Positions 21,005 through 33,759 of a stretch of DNA of 64,000 bases are shown one piece after another; position 1 is the stretch's first letter; each line of letters begins with the position of its first letter. Source of the DNA: Limnanthes douglasii subsp. nivea. Its lineage: Eukaryota; Streptophyta; Magnoliopsida; Brassicales; Limnanthaceae. The stretch is from assembly GCA_036936605.1 (NCBI GenBank), contig JAUPFV010000002.1:318944893-319008892 (forward strand), read 5' to 3'. The notes beneath the pieces are model-generated. The model was not told where the DNA came from and did not search any database. It saw nothing but the letters and a program-made list of their open reading frames with translations. The position numbers and the translations under genes were made by a program.

Positions 21005-21022
21005 TGGCGTCGTTTGTGGGAA
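21005..21022 (+). promoter_or_regulatory. Primer binding site, older Tat element
   Basis: TGGCGTCGTTTGTGGGAA begins one base after the 5' LTR. It differs from the primer site of the other two Tat elements. Confidence 0.75.
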
Positions 21023-21076
21023 CACGTGATACCTGAAAGAAAACTTTTCTTCGAAATCACAATTTAATCTTAAACA

Positions 21077-23631
21077 ATGAATGACGAGGCGACTAGGGAA
21101 AGGGTCGGGAGAGAGGTGGCCCAAGCTATTTCGCTGTCCGAAGGCGAAGGGGTACCAGACCATGAACATTATGCACATGGTCAGGATAAGCGATCAACTC
21201 TTATCATGACTAGGAGACAATTGATGGAGGACATCGCGAAGTTGAACGCTGAAAAGGAGAGGGACTTAGATGACAAAAGAGCTCGGGAAGGCAAAGGGAA
21301 AGAACCGATGATTGGAAACCGCGGAGAAGGCTCTCCGGGGGAAGATCAATGTATCGACGCCCGACCTGTTCAAGGTTATCAAGAGACCCAGCAAGACAGG
21401 GAGCGAGAAGGAAAAACCAGGCGATATCCAAAGGATGACCGTGGTATTTCCACTAATTTCACTTCGGACAATTCGTCGGGAATAGAGTATCGTCGCAAGG
21501 AAAGACAAAACAAACTCGCGCGAAAAAATAAATTCCGACGTAATAGGGCACCCCGTTCTGACTCACCCAAGTTCAAGAAAGACAGCACCGAAAAAAGAAT
21601 GCCAATTTTTCACGAAAAAAAAGAAATGTTGGCGGCCAGTAGAGAGGAGCGGGTAATTCTACCCCAGGTTCAGTGACAACCGTCAAATAGCCAGACGCAT
21701 GGGTACAGAGTCAGTAGTCAGTTCATTAACCCGGGCAATGAAGGATCATATGGAATTCCTACCGAGGGGCTCGGCGGTGGCTCTGTTGGATTTGGTATGA
21801 ATTGGAGAGCGTCGCCACTATCGGATGAAATATTATCGGGACACCTCCCGAAAATATTTAACATATCTAAATTGGATAAGTATGGCGGCAAAAAAGATCC
21901 GGACAACCATTTGGAAGCGTTTAAAAATTTCATGTTGAGTTTCGATAATGAAGACAACCTGTTATGCCGAGCTTTTTCAATGACCTTCAAGGACCAGGTA
22001 TCTAAGTGGTACAATCGATTATCACAGAGTTGTATAAAGAATTTTAGGATGTTATGGATGATGTTCCACCAACAATTTGTAAGAAGTAAAAGTTTCCGAG
22101 CCAATGGAGACACAATCGTTAACTGTAAACAAAGACTGGGAGAGAGCCTCAGGGACTACACCAGACGCTTTATCGATGCAAAGACCGACCTTGATCACTG
22201 CGAGGATAACGTGGCTCTGACAGCATACCGCTTAGGGCTGCTCCCAGGACCGATGAAACAATCAGTCACTAAAAAACAACCTTTTACTTTTTCCGCCATT
22301 TTAGCTCAGGTGGAAAAGCAAATATTGATAGAGGAAACTGAGGCGTCCGAATTGGCAGCACAGATCCAGCAGAGTGCACAAGCATCAGTTGTTATAAAGC
22401 AGCACACTCAACCTTGTTACGCCCCACATGTTCGACCAATCAATACAATACCACAGACCCAGCCCGCACTGGCCAAGCCTCTGGCATCTCAGGGTCAAAG
22501 GACAAAACTGACCAACCAGGTGGTCACACGATCTATTTTCAACAAATGGATCTGACCTGCCTACTTTGCTGACTTAATAGAGTGCGTATTTACAATCTAC
22601 AAAAAGACTAAGAAGAGCGGGATTTATCGGAGGCCTTTTCCCATCCCAACGCCTCGGGAAAGTAGAAATAACCGATACTACCCATACCATGAGGATGTGG
22701 GACATGATACCACGGACTGTATTGCTCTCAAAAAGGAAATGCAGGTGCTGATAGAAAATAGAAAATCACTCGAGTATGTGAAGAAGAAAGCAAAACAAGG
22801 TGCAGCTTCGAAAGAAATCGTGACGGTACAAAAATCCGAGACAACCATGGAAATTTCAGAAGTAACCGATCTCTTTGATGTATCCGTCGAATATCTTGAT
22901 CCCGATGTCAGTCGTAACATCATCGGGGTCATAGAAGAGGAAGTTGTGGAAAGCAGAGGAGACGTAAGTAACCTTTGTCGATATTTTGAATCTTTGACTA
23001 TTTTTGGGGAGATTCTTTGGCAAGTATCACCCATTCTTCCCGGAAGCGACATATTGTGAATCTAGCAACTCAGTTGGAGGCTCGGACTTATCCTCATGCG
23101 AAAATCAACCCATCACCAATTTTATATTTTGACGACGATGACATGAGGGACATAGCTGGTCCCCACGAAGATGTCGTCATTATCTGGGCAACCATTGCGT
23201 GAGAAGAAGTCCGACGTATCCTTGTCGACACTGGAAGTTCGGCGAACATAATCTTCGCATCAACGTTCGCCAACTTTAAGAAACCCCCAGTGATTACGCG
23301 TTCTCACCGAACTATTGTGAGATTTACAGGTTCGGCCGCAGAAGTAATAGGAGAATTCGAAGGCATTATTCAACTCGGCCGTGGGCCTTTCAAGAAAGAA
23401 GTCACCGTGCTATTCGTCATGGTAGATGCACCGGCTTCGCATAACGCGATTTTTGTCCGGTCGTGGCTATCGCGAATGCACGCGATAACGTATATTATTC
23501 ATCAATCTTTGAAATACGTGACCGGGAACAATGTAGGGGTGGTGAGAAGCAGCCAGAAAGCGGCGAGAGAATGCTACCGGGCGGCTTTAACACCAAAAGG
23601 GGATCAAGACATGGAACAAGTTCGAGACTAA
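21077..23631 (+). pseudogene. gag: Gag-protease of older Tat element, interrupted
   Basis: A charged N-terminus (21077-21676) ends in TGA. The Gag core (21797-22555, with LDKYGGKKDPDNHLEAF) ends in another TGA. A knuckle-like YHEDVGHDTTDC follows near 22690, with the first Cys replaced by Tyr. The protease region around 23220 reads VDTGSSANIIF, but frames shift before and after it. The last block (23290-23631) ends RD-TAA followed by CAGTTA, the consensus CARYYA readthrough context, and then continues in frame. Confidence 0.85.
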
Positions 23632-26600
23632 CAGTTAGTAGAACTTCTATTGGGGTCGTTACCTATGGACGATCCCAGGAAAGCTCCCAATTTTTTTACT
23701 ATCGATGAGGAATGCGAAAAATACCAGTTTACCAAAGGAAGAATCTTACAGATTGGAACCAATTTATCACCAGATTTTAAGAAAAAAGTTGATTTCATTA
23801 CTACAAAAGAATTTGAATTTGTTTTCTTGGTGTTCGAAGGACGTAACCGGAGTCTCAAAAGACTTGATAATTCACAAGTTGACAGTTAACAGAAATGTTC
23901 ATCCCATCTCACAAAAACGTCGGGTTTTTTCTCCAGAAAAAGCGGAAATTATCCTAGGAGAAGTCGAAAGAATGCTCAGCGTCGGTCATATCAAGGAATC
24001 TAGTTACCCGCTATGGACGTCCAATCTCGTTCTGGTCAAAAATAAAAATGGCAAGTGGAGGATGTGCGTAGATTTTACCGACCTCAATCGAGCATGCCCT
24101 AAAGACCATTTCCCGATGCCAACGATCGATCAATTTGTAGACTCGACGTCGGGTAATAGACTGCTTTCTTTGATTGACGCATATGCGGGCTATAACCAAA
24201 TCAAATTAAACCCAGAAGACCAAGAGAGCACGACGTTCATCACCAGGCGAGGACTATATTGTTATAAAGTTATGCCCTTCGGGTTAAAGAATGTAGGAGC
24301 GACTTATCAGAGGTTGGTGAAAAAGGCGTTTGAGAACCAGATAGGGAGGAATATGGAAGTTTACATAGATGACATGCTCGTAAAAAGTGGGAAAGACTAC
24401 GAACACCTCGCTGATATGAGAGAAACGTTTTGTAGCCTAAAGAATATAAACATCAAATTGAACCCGGAGAAGTGTTCTTTTGGGGTGCGGTGGAGAAAGT
24501 TCCTAGGTTTCCTCGTCAGCGAGAGAGGAATCGAGGAAGATCCAATCCAACTGCAAGCTCTTGCAAGCATGACCCCACCAAGGAACATTAAGGAGGTTCA
24601 AATATTAACCGCGCGCCTAGCGACTTTGAATCGATTCGTATCTCGTCCATCTTGCAAGTGTGCTCCTTTTTTCAGGTTTTGAGAAACACTAACTCTTTTG
24701 ATTGGACACCATCTTGTGATGAGGCTTTTTTGGGAATCAAAAGTTATTTATCATCCCCGAACCTTTTGACAAAGCCCCTGAAAGGGAAGACTCTTTTTCT
24801 TTATATAGCAGTTTCTGATTTTGCAGTAAGCGCGGCGTTGATCAGCGAGTCGGGAACAGTCCCTAAAATGGTATATTTCGTGAGCAAAAGCTTATTAGAA
24901 GCGAAGACGAGGTATTTGAAGCTGGAAAAGATGGGATTGGCTTTGGTGACCGCAGCACGAAAAATGCGACCATACTTTCATGCCCATCCCATTATCGTTC
25001 GAACTCGTTCTCACTCAAGTATGTTCTTTAGCGTCCAGACATGTCAGGACGAATGTCTAAATGGTCCGTCAAACTAGGCGATTTTGATATCAATTTTGAG
25101 CCAAGAATGGCCATTAAGGGTCAGGCCTTGGCTGACTTTTTTGGTTGAATTTTATTCTAACCGACCAAACCAAGTAGAGTCACCAGAGGAAGACAAGCAA
25201 GTCGAATGGGTTATTCGAACCGACGGAGGATCGAACATCAGCGGATGCGGCGCGGGTGTGCAGATAGTCACTCTTGCGGGCATAAGTATGCATCAGGCAA
25301 TCCGATTTGGTTTCACCACATCTAACAACGAAGCCGAGTATGAGGCTGCCCTAGCTGGTTTGAGGTTAGCACAGGTGTGCGGGGCTAGGCATATACGTCT
25401 TATAAGTGATTCTCAATTACTGATTAATCAAGCCTCAGGAGCGTCAGAAGCTAGGAAAGAACACCTGGTTCAGTACTTAGCAGCGTTGCGCGTGTTAGCC
25501 GTTTTTTTTGCCAAAGTAACGTATGAACACGTCCTCAGGACTGAAAATGTGATTGCAGACTCCCTGCATCGACATCCTGTTCAAGCAGCTACCCTTGGGT
25601 AACAGTACAAGAAAACCCGTCAATTATAAAGAGGACAGAGCTGGACAATCGTCCAGAAATCGCTTGTCAAATATCCTCGATAACTTTTTCGGACTGGAGA
25701 AGAGACATTATAGTTTTTCTGGCAGAAAGATTATTACCGGACAATAGCGTCGCGACCCGGAAAGTACGAAATAAGGCTCGGGGGTACATTTTGTTGGGAG
25801 AAATACTATACAAAAAGTCTTTCAGCAGACCTTTGCTGATATGTCTAAGGACAAATGAATCACAGATAATCGTGTCCGAGTTTCACGATGGAGAAGGCGC
25901 CGCTCACTGCGGTTACAAAGCACTAATAAGGAGAATTTTTCTTACCGATTTTTATTGGCCAACGGTAACGGCCGATGCTCAGCAGATAGTTAAAACGTGC
26001 GACACCTGTCAAAGATTTGCGAACGCAATCCATATGCCCGTAGCTTCCTTGGAATCAATATCAGAAGGCCTCCCTTTTGACCGATTGAGGATCGATCTAG
26101 TAGGGCCATTGCCAATGGCATCCGACGCAAGACAAATGATAGTGATGGTAGAAGATTACTTTTCGAAATGGGTAGAAGCCGAGCCATTATCGAGAACAAA
26201 AACTAAAGATATCATCAAAATTCATTTGGTCAAATATCTGGTGTTGGTTTGGGGTACCTCAGAGGCTCACAATGGACAACGGACCTCAGTTTGACAGTAG
26301 CGAAATGAAATTTTTTTGTTCGACCCACAGGATTAGACAATGCTTTTTGGCCCCTTTCCACCCTCAGGCGAACGGACAAGTTGAGGTCACAAACCGGACT
26401 ATTATAGACACACTAGAAGGAAAAGCCAGCAAGGGGCTGGATTATTTACATGAAGTATTATGGGCCTACCGTACTACCCCCCGAACGACGACTCAAGAAT
26501 CACCCTACGCCTTGGTTTATGGGATGGATGTCGTCACCCCCGCGGAAACAATTTTCCCATCTTTCAGGATTGGAAACTATGATGACAGAAGATTAGATAT

Positions 26601-26901
26601 TGACTTGGTAGAATAAAAATGAAGTCGAGCTCAACTGAATTCTTAACATTATCAGACCTTGATGAGGAGCCGATATGCGTCGAAAGTGCGTCGACGGGAA
26701 TTTAAGGTCGGTGATATGGTTTTGAGAAGAGTTTTTCTGCACACCAAAGACAAAAGCCTCGGCAAGCTCGCCCTAAATTGGGAAGGCCCGTATAAGGTGG
26801 TGGAAAGAATCAAGAGCGGAACGTATCGATTACAGGACAATCACAGACGCTTATTAAGGCTCCCTTGGAATATTGAACATCTAAAGATATATTTGGAGTA
26901 A
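23632..26901 (+). pseudogene. pol: Pol of older Tat element, frameshifted
   Basis: Blocks in order: RT 23705-24682 (YIDDML intact), RNase H 24652-25077, archaeal-type RNase H 25084-25602 (RTDGGSN, NNEAEYEAA, SDSQLL), integrase HHCC finger (25791-26000, HDGEGAAHCGY..., CDTCQ), integrase core 26050-26616 (DNGPQFDS, NGQVEV) and the C-terminal GPYKVVERIKSGTYRL at 26780-26830. At least five frame changes separate the blocks. Catalytic residues are mostly kept, suggesting decay mainly by small indels. Confidence 0.88.
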
Positions 26902-27122
26902 TTTTTTGTAATTCCTTTATAATTATTCTCGTTTATGTAAGAACTTTTGGTCGGGGATGCACTCTTTCCTATCTCGGTGGCGCGAGAAGGTTTTAGCGAG
27001 GCATCCATGGCAACCGATCTTTTTAATCTACTCATTTTTTGCCTTTAAAATTCGAAAGCGTCAAAAGGAAATTCATCAGCTGACGAGCTGATAAACGAAT
27101 TTTGACGATCTTAATTAACTTA

Positions 27123-27560
27123 CAGAACCATAATGGGTTTTTCAGTTTTTAACTGATCTACATTTTGTTCCCGACCATATGGGAAATTTTCAATTAGATA
27201 TTGATCAACAGAACCTTAATGGGTTTTTCAGTTTGTAACTGATCTACATTTTGTTCCCGACCCTATGGGAAAATTTTCAATTCGATATTGATCAACAGAA
27301 CCTTAATGGGTTTGTCAGTTTTTTAACTGATCTACATTTTGTTCTTGACCCTATGGGAAAATTTTCAATTCGATATTGATCAATAGAACCTTAATGGGTT
27401 TGTCAGTTTTTTAACTGATCTACATTATGTTCCCGACCCTATGGGAAAATTTTCAATTCAATATTGATCAACAGAACCTTAATGGGTTTTCAGTTTTTTA
27501 ACTGATCTACATTTGTTCCTGACCCTATGGAAAAAATTTCAATTAGATACCGATCAAATT
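27123..27560 (+). repeat. Five-copy ~88-bp tandem repeat in older Tat element
   Basis: Units begin near 27123, 27209, 27297, 27385 and 27472, each containing AACCTTAATGGGTTT, TAACTGATCTACATTTTG and CCTATGGGAAAATTTTCAA. The array lies between pol and the end of the antisense gene. The young Tat element lacks it at the same place. Confidence 0.92.
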
Positions 27561-27562
27561 TT

Positions 27563-30123
27563 CTATATTTGCTCCCGATCCCAAAAGAGGATTCTAAAAT
27601 AAATTTTGATCTGTGGAAGCGTAAAGATGCACAATCTCAAAAACAAGGATGAAACAAGGCTTTGAAATTTAGTCACTGTTAACTGACGAGCTCGATCGTC
27701 GCGATCCTTTCTTACCCGCGCCAAGGTTTTCTTAGCCTTCGACGCTTTTTCCTCAGCATTTTTAAGTTGTTCTTCCAAGATATTTTTTCTTGCATCTCCA
27801 CTTTTGACTTCATTCTCAAGTGCGGTTATCTTCATTTCCGCATCTGTCAATCTCTATTTTAGCTCTCCTGCGCACCTTTCCTTCATGGCCAGAGGCACAA
27901 TCATGCTGTATAGGGACAAGGACATCACATCATTGGCCTGCAAAGCGAAAGTATGAGGGCTCCCAGGAACGGACAGGACGGGCAGTTTGGTGCCACTTGA
28001 TGAAGCCCTGATAGCGTTCACTGCTCCTAAATGACCAACAGTTTTGCCCCCGAACTCGTCATCGTCATGAATTACAACTATTGGAGCATTCTCGACCTAC
28101 GCATCTGCGGGAGCAGCAACATCCCCACCCTTAACCTCTTCATAATGCTCAAAAAGTGTTGGGATAGTCGCATTTTCGGTAAGGACGGGAGCGTCGACAG
28201 AACCACCCTCTGTTTTCTTCTTCGAGCGTTTTCGTTTTTTAGCTTCGTCACCCTCAGCCACAGTCTTCTTCATTTTCTTCTTCAGTTCCTTGGGCCGATC
28301 AACCTCCTCCGCCTCAACGGCAACTGCGACCCCTTGTCCAACAGCATCGACTTCCACATTTTCTGCATTCTCTGGCTCGGCATCCTCGTCTGACTTTGAG
28401 CGTTTGCTAGGCGCTTTGTTGCGTTTGGGAGGGAACAAGTGCGCATTAGGTGCATCTGTCTTTGCGACCAAATCCACCAAGCTAGGTGGTTGGTGCAACT
28501 GCTCCCATGTGAGTGGTTCTTCAGAGCAACGCCAGAGGTTGCTCCTGATCAAGTTAGTGTTCTTGAATCAGTGATGGAATGTCCGACCCCAATTCTTTCG
28601 GGCGAAGTCTTTCAAAATTTGGAAAGTAACTTTGGCGTCCTTAAAGTAATCCTTTTTCAATCCTTGAATGAATTTCTTGGACACTAAACAAAGGATCGGT
28701 CAGTAAAAAAATGATGATGATTACCATCAGGAATCCACGTCTGTAGCAACCGCCTTGGGTTCTCTTTAGTGTAGGGTCGACCGTTCTCCCAGCAGCCGCT
28801 GATGGAGACAAACCGATGCATCCATGATTTGTCGCCTTCGAGAAAATCATTCACGATCTTCCAAGTATTTGCCAAGGAAGAGTAAAAGAAAGGCGATTTG
28901 GGCAACTTTTAAAGACCGGACATGGCAACATACTCTTCCATCGGCATAACACGACCCGGCAGTCGAGAGGCCATTATACAAGACATCAATGTGTACCATA
29001 CGTTGGGATTTAGATGCGAGGGGCAGATACCGATGACCTCGAAGTACCGAGAGATTTCAGGGTCCAGAGGATCCCTGAGACCCTAGTTAAATAGCTCGGT
29101 AAAAATGACGATCTCCCGAGATTTTAGATGCACAGGCGTTTCCCCAGGAACAGGAAATCGTACTTTAACGCACTCCGGAATTCCCCACCGGATCAGAAGC
29201 TCCGACTGTTCTGTAGCGGAGAAGTACATATACTTGCCTTCGAAAAGGGAAATGACGTTATCTCGACACAATAACCGATGGTAGGTGGTGGTTATAACGA
29301 TAATTATCTCTGGAGGAAGGGGCTCTTCAGAAGGAGCGGCAGCACCATCGTTTATAGCAACAACGCCTTCCCCGATTCGTCTTCATTTACGGGACTATTG
29401 CCCGAGCCGACTAAATCGTTCGCCTCCGGCTCGTTGATGGCTTCTCTTGGAGCAGCTTCGGTGCAGTTGGGATCGACTTCCTTTGGAAGCTGAGAACCGG
29501 CTATTTTTGGGTCGACCGATTGAGAAAGCGGTTGTATAAAGCTGGAGCTGCTACCGGTTCAGACATGTTTCGACCCACTTTCTTGCAGCTGGAGAGCGCG
29601 TTAAGCATCTGGCGCTCGAAATCCTTCCGAGCAACACCCAAAGGGGTAGCAGTGTTGAAACCCGTGCGAAATCCTACGATTGTAGGAGTTAATTGCACCA
29701 GTTCAGGTAAGGTGCCCCCCACCGGCGAGGAAGAGGCACTGGAATCTCCCATTGTGAGGAACCTCGGTTTGCTTTGGCGTTTTGGAAGAAGAATCGGGGG
29801 TGAATTTCAAGTGCGTTTACCGACGAAGGCGTCGGGTGATTGGATTGGTTGACAGGAGAATTTGGAGAGCTGCTACTGGAAGGAATAACAATGGCTTCGG
29901 GAGTATGAGCGACAATTGGTTCGGACACTATGAATGATTCTACAGGAATGAGAGTAGGTAGAACAAGGTCTTGGGGGAGAGGCACGGGCGTGAAAGGTTT
30001 GGTGTCAGAACCCCAAATTAGTCCAGCGGCTCGGTCACTGATGCTGGCCTGGTTAATAAATCCAAACACACTCTCTGTTTTCTTCTTTGGTTTCTGGTTA
30101 AGCTTCAGATTTTTCTTTTTCAT
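27563..30123 (-). pseudogene. Antisense ORF (aORF) of older Tat element, decayed
   Basis: Minus-strand blocks matching the young element's antisense gene: Ser/Pro-rich N-terminus from ATG 30123, globular domain near 29271-29083 (RWGIPECVKVRFP, EIVIFTELFN), 28905-28725 (FVSISGCWENGRP), 28552-28400 (EPLTWEQL, KAPSK) and a coiled coil at 27850-27700. Stops and frame changes are present. At the conserved intron position, a GTAATC...TTTAG interval (28724-28684) would join D to V, like the D to Q junction in the young copy. At 41 nt it is short for a plant intron. Confidence 0.75.
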
Positions 30124-30209
30124 AAACACTGGTTTCTCTCTCTAAGATTGCTTAAGGGGGTACTCTCTCTCTAGAATTTCTCTAAGGAGGCGATCTGTGG
30201 TGAATGAAG

Positions 30210-30217
30210 TATTTATA
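30210..30217 (-). promoter_or_regulatory. TATA box of antisense gene, older Tat element
   Basis: TATAAATA on the minus strand, about 90 bp upstream of the aORF start at 30123; the same spacing as in the young element. Confidence 0.65.
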
Positions 30218-30802
30218 GGCTTCAAAACGCCTCAACCGTTCGACGCGTGAGGAAGGCCAAACGATGAAAAGCCACGGGAAGTTGAAGAGTCTCCTTGAGG
30301 GATGTGCAGACGAGCACACTTTGAATAAAAGGACGACACGTGTAAACCAAACCCGACTACGCATGACATAGGCAATCATCAGGCTAGTGTCGTAGGCCTG
30401 CGCCGGCGCCGGAAACCTAGTGCTCTCCGGATAAGTGCCACGTGTCCCCTGGGGAAGAGATTCGAAATAAACGAATTCTATAAGGCCTAATGACCCGTTT
30501 GAGCCCATGACAAATTTACCGGCTAGGTTTCTGATAAGCCCATCACCGCGGGTTTGGCGTCAGGAAGAATCGTAACCCTCCCCGAAGCCCAGAGGAGCAT
30601 GAGAAGGGTCGGATTTAGGCTGTGAAAGACTGGTCGGGCGTGAAACAATATAACCACACCCGAAGCTTCAGACAACGCGGTCCGGTGGCATTTGGCTAAA
30701 GTTTCTACAAAACCTCAAGCCCGAGGTATTCTGATCAATGTTCTTTTCCTCGATTCAAACATGAGTCTTCATTCCCGATGCTCTTGAAGACTGGGGGGCT
30801 AC

Positions 30803-31133
30803 TGATAAGGAAGTAATTCGCCAAACATAAAAGAAAATGTGTTAATTGTAAAAGGGAGAAGTAAAATAAACCCTTTAGTGTATTTAACATTTATTAGAGA
30901 ATAATATGTAAAAGAAGCAAGATGTAAGGGACTATCCATTAAATAATCAAGGACCACCTAGGACATAAATGGGTCCCACTTTCCCCACTATATAAGAGAG
31001 ACCCTTTATTCTTGGGTGGGTGGACATTCTTTAATACTTTCTCATTCTACTTTCTCTCTCTACATTTCTAGCACTAGTCACAATCAAGCACTAGATCCAA
31101 GATTCCCCCTTTTTGTCATTAATTTACTCATCA
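30803..31133 (+). repeat. 3' LTR of older Tat element
   Basis: 331 bp, preceded by a purine-rich tract (GACTGGGGGGCTAC). Several substitutions and indels against the 5' LTR. Confidence 0.92.
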
Positions 31134-31138
31134 GTATC

Positions 31139-31745
31139 AGAAGACATACTCTATCTGGATAAAAGATGGTGAGAGGAACACAAAAATCTATCAAAACTTT
31201 TTCAAAAGAAGATAAGAAGAAACAGGGTCAAGAAAGGCTCCAACTGGATTACAAATGAGACTTTTATTAATAAATTAACAAGAACTTACTTTAAGAACAT
31301 CCTAATTGACTATCTTTATTCAAATTATGAATCTGAGTTAAATCACCTAAATAACTACTTATTTAATGAAATTCCTAACATTGTAACTGAGCATGACAAT
31401 CATGATCTCATAATTATGCTTAATGAAGAGGAAATTCTTGAAGCTATCAAAGGTCTTAATCATGCCAGCGCAGCTGGAATGGATGACTTTAACATTACTT
31501 TCTATCTAACTTGTTGGAGCATCATCGAGGTTGACCTGAAAAAATCTATGATCTCTTTCTTTAATGACCATCCTCTTCCTCAAGGGGTTTTGGACACATG
31601 TTACTTTAACACTAGAAGGGGCTTGAGACAAGGAGACCCCTTGTCTCCTTGTCTTTTCATTATGGCTGAAGAAATTCTAATAAGAGGCCTTAGTCTGCTC
31701 TTCTACAACAACAAACTTATTCAATATAAAACCATAAACCATATT
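31139..31745 (+). pseudogene. LINE ORF2 fragment, middle part
   Basis: Continues the LINE after the Tat insertion: IWIKDGERNTKIYQNFF, then LNEEEILEAIKGLNHASAAG, then RRGLRQGDPLSPCLFIM. The stretch normally found between the last two (several RT motifs) is missing near 31590-31610, so an internal deletion removed part of the RT core. The fragment stops just before the F.DD box, at another insertion. Confidence 0.82.
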
Positions 31746-31758
31746 TGCTAATGATGGA

Positions 31759-32118
31759 TGATGCAGGATAGAAAGATGAATAGTCCTAAAGAATCCTAAT
31801 AGACTTAAAACTTTAAAGAGTCATTATGCGTACTTATTATATGTTTTTGGGAGTTATAGCAGACCCTAGAGATTCTATATATCTCCTATATAAAGGGTCT
31901 AGAGTTGTTTTGTATCGGCAGTTTTTGAGAAATAAAAAAGTTGAGTCTTACTCATATCCTGTGAAAGGAACCCTAGGTGTAGAAACCTTGAGCGTGAAGC
32001 TCTAAATTAGGCGCGAAGCCTTGAGCGTGAAGCTCTAACCTTAGGTGTGAACCCTTGAGCGCGAAGCTCGTTGTTGGAGTGATTCCAACCCTACCCTATC
32101 TATTTCTGTCCTACGTCA
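31759..32118 (+). repeat. 5' LTR of non-autonomous element
   Basis: 360 bp with a TATA box (TATATAAAG) near 31888. The U5 side holds several imperfect repeats of GAGCGTGAAGCTCTAA and GCGCGAAGC. Confidence 0.92.
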
Positions 32119-32181
32119 GTTTTGGTATCAGAGCCGAAAGGCCTTTGTTTTCCTTTACATAACAAAAATACAAAAAAAAAT

Positions 32182-33759
32182 ATGGATCTGGCCCAATTTA
32201 CTCAAATGTTCGAGAAGTTAAGCAACCAGATATCACAAGTGCAAAAAGAGTCACGCCAATACCTTGCGAAGTTGAAAGCAGCCAACCAACGACGTGCAAC
32301 AGCAAGCCAACTATAAACGTTGAAATGTCAAAATGAAGACAGGGAAAAAATAGTAATGAGAGAGCCACCTGATTTTTACGGACAGCTTATACCCGAGGCC
32401 TTTCTCGATTGGTTATTGGAAATGGATCAATATTTTGAATGGCATGGAATGAGCAACGATCTTCGTGTCAGATTTGCGAAATGGAAGTTGGCTGGACAAG
32501 CGGGAAAGTTTTGGAGTAGTGTTGAAACACAGTTACAGAGAGAAAGAGAAAAGCCAATCATTTCATGGAGAGAAATGAAGAGAAAACTTCGGGAAAAATA
32601 TGTTCCTCTGTCTTATCAACAACAACTGCTTGACCAGTGGAACATGCTTCATCAAGGCAACATGATTGTTGCAGATTATGTATTTCAATTTGAGGAATTA
32701 AGGGTGAGGTGCGATGTAACTGAAGATGCTTCGATTGCTCTCTCTCGTTTTAGAACAGGGCTTCGTCAGGACATTCGGAAAGAGCTAATAACTCATGGTG
32801 TTGATACATTGGAGCGAGCTTACCAAGTGATACAAGATGTAGAATGCCGCCTACACTTAAAGGCACCGAGCATCATCACAGAAGACACTTTATATGCCAT
32901 GACATCCCAACCCTCGTCATTTAAGACAACGGTCAGTTCTGTCCCTAATACTCTTGATATTGTCTATCCCTCTACGAACAAAGAAGAAGTGGAACCTGGA
33001 GATTCTAATGCAAAAGCAGCACAATGGTGCTGTAGAGGCTTTGACCATTTTTCTGTTCAATTCTCTACAAAAAAGGTTCCTCGAGAAGTGTTGAAGCCTA
33101 CTATGAACGAAGTAGAACTGGTTCAACCTAAAGACACTGAAGATTCGTCAACAAATGCAAAAGAGAACGAGGAAACTCTTCTAAAGAAGACTTTACACAC
33201 CAGTTGCGGGAGAAAATTTCTTCAATTGACTAAAGATAACTCTAGCGCAAAAAGATTACCTATAACTTTAGGAAATCATTATTCTGCGTTTGTGGATCAT
33301 TTGTTTGAAAGGATTTTATGTTCTATGGAATCCGCTGCATCTAAGGTGGCAAAGGTTTCCTTGGCAAAGATTGTTAAATTGCATGGGTTAAGTGCACTGT
33401 TCGATGAAAATTTGGTATTCAGGAACTGTTTTCGGAATACCTTTTCACACATGATGGGCAGTAAACTAACCTTCTATATTGCCTACCATTCTGAAACGAA
33501 TAGCCGAGCGAAAGTGGTAAATCCGAACTGGGCTTATTTCTTTTGGTCTTTAGGTGACATATTTGAACAACATGTTGTTCCAAGGGGACAAACTGGATAC
33601 CAAAAGTTTTTGATCATATGGAAGAATATACCGATCGACAGAATGGATGTGTCACAAAAGAAGAACTACAACGTATCAATCTTGAAATCATCGTGGGTAC
33701 TTCAGTTTTATCTCGCCGGAGTCGAGATCTTTCAGCAGAGGAGAATTGATGGAGGATAG
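32182..33759 (+). pseudogene. Gag fused to degenerate integrase
   Basis: A plus-strand frame from ATG 32182 has one TAA at 32314-32316 and is then open to 33759, ending inside the first bases of the internal LTR. The first part is a Ty3/gypsy Gag core (PPDFYGQLIPEAFLDWL through FEELRVRCDV). The second part resembles integrase: VDHLFERI, KIVKLHGLSALFDENLVF and AYHSETNSRAKVVN align with the usual VDRL, KLHGLP..SDRD..F and YHPQTDGQTE.VN. The acidic residue of the last motif (the catalytic E) is lost. Protease, RT and RNase H are deleted between the two parts. The product cannot integrate DNA but might act as a Gag-type protein. Confidence 0.7.

Larger units (their letters stand above)
20675..31133 (+). 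mobile_element. Tat-lineage Ty3/gypsy element, older copy (10.5 kb)
   Basis: LTRs of 329 bp (20675-21003) and 331 bp (30803-31133), TG...CA ends and the target duplication GTATC at 20670-20674 and 31134-31138. The LTRs differ at many positions, so it is older than the element at 1.4 kb. Gag and pol carry several stops and frameshifts. Domain order is the same as in the young element, including two RNase H domains and an antisense gene, but the sequences are clearly diverged. It lies inside a LINE. Confidence 0.95.
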
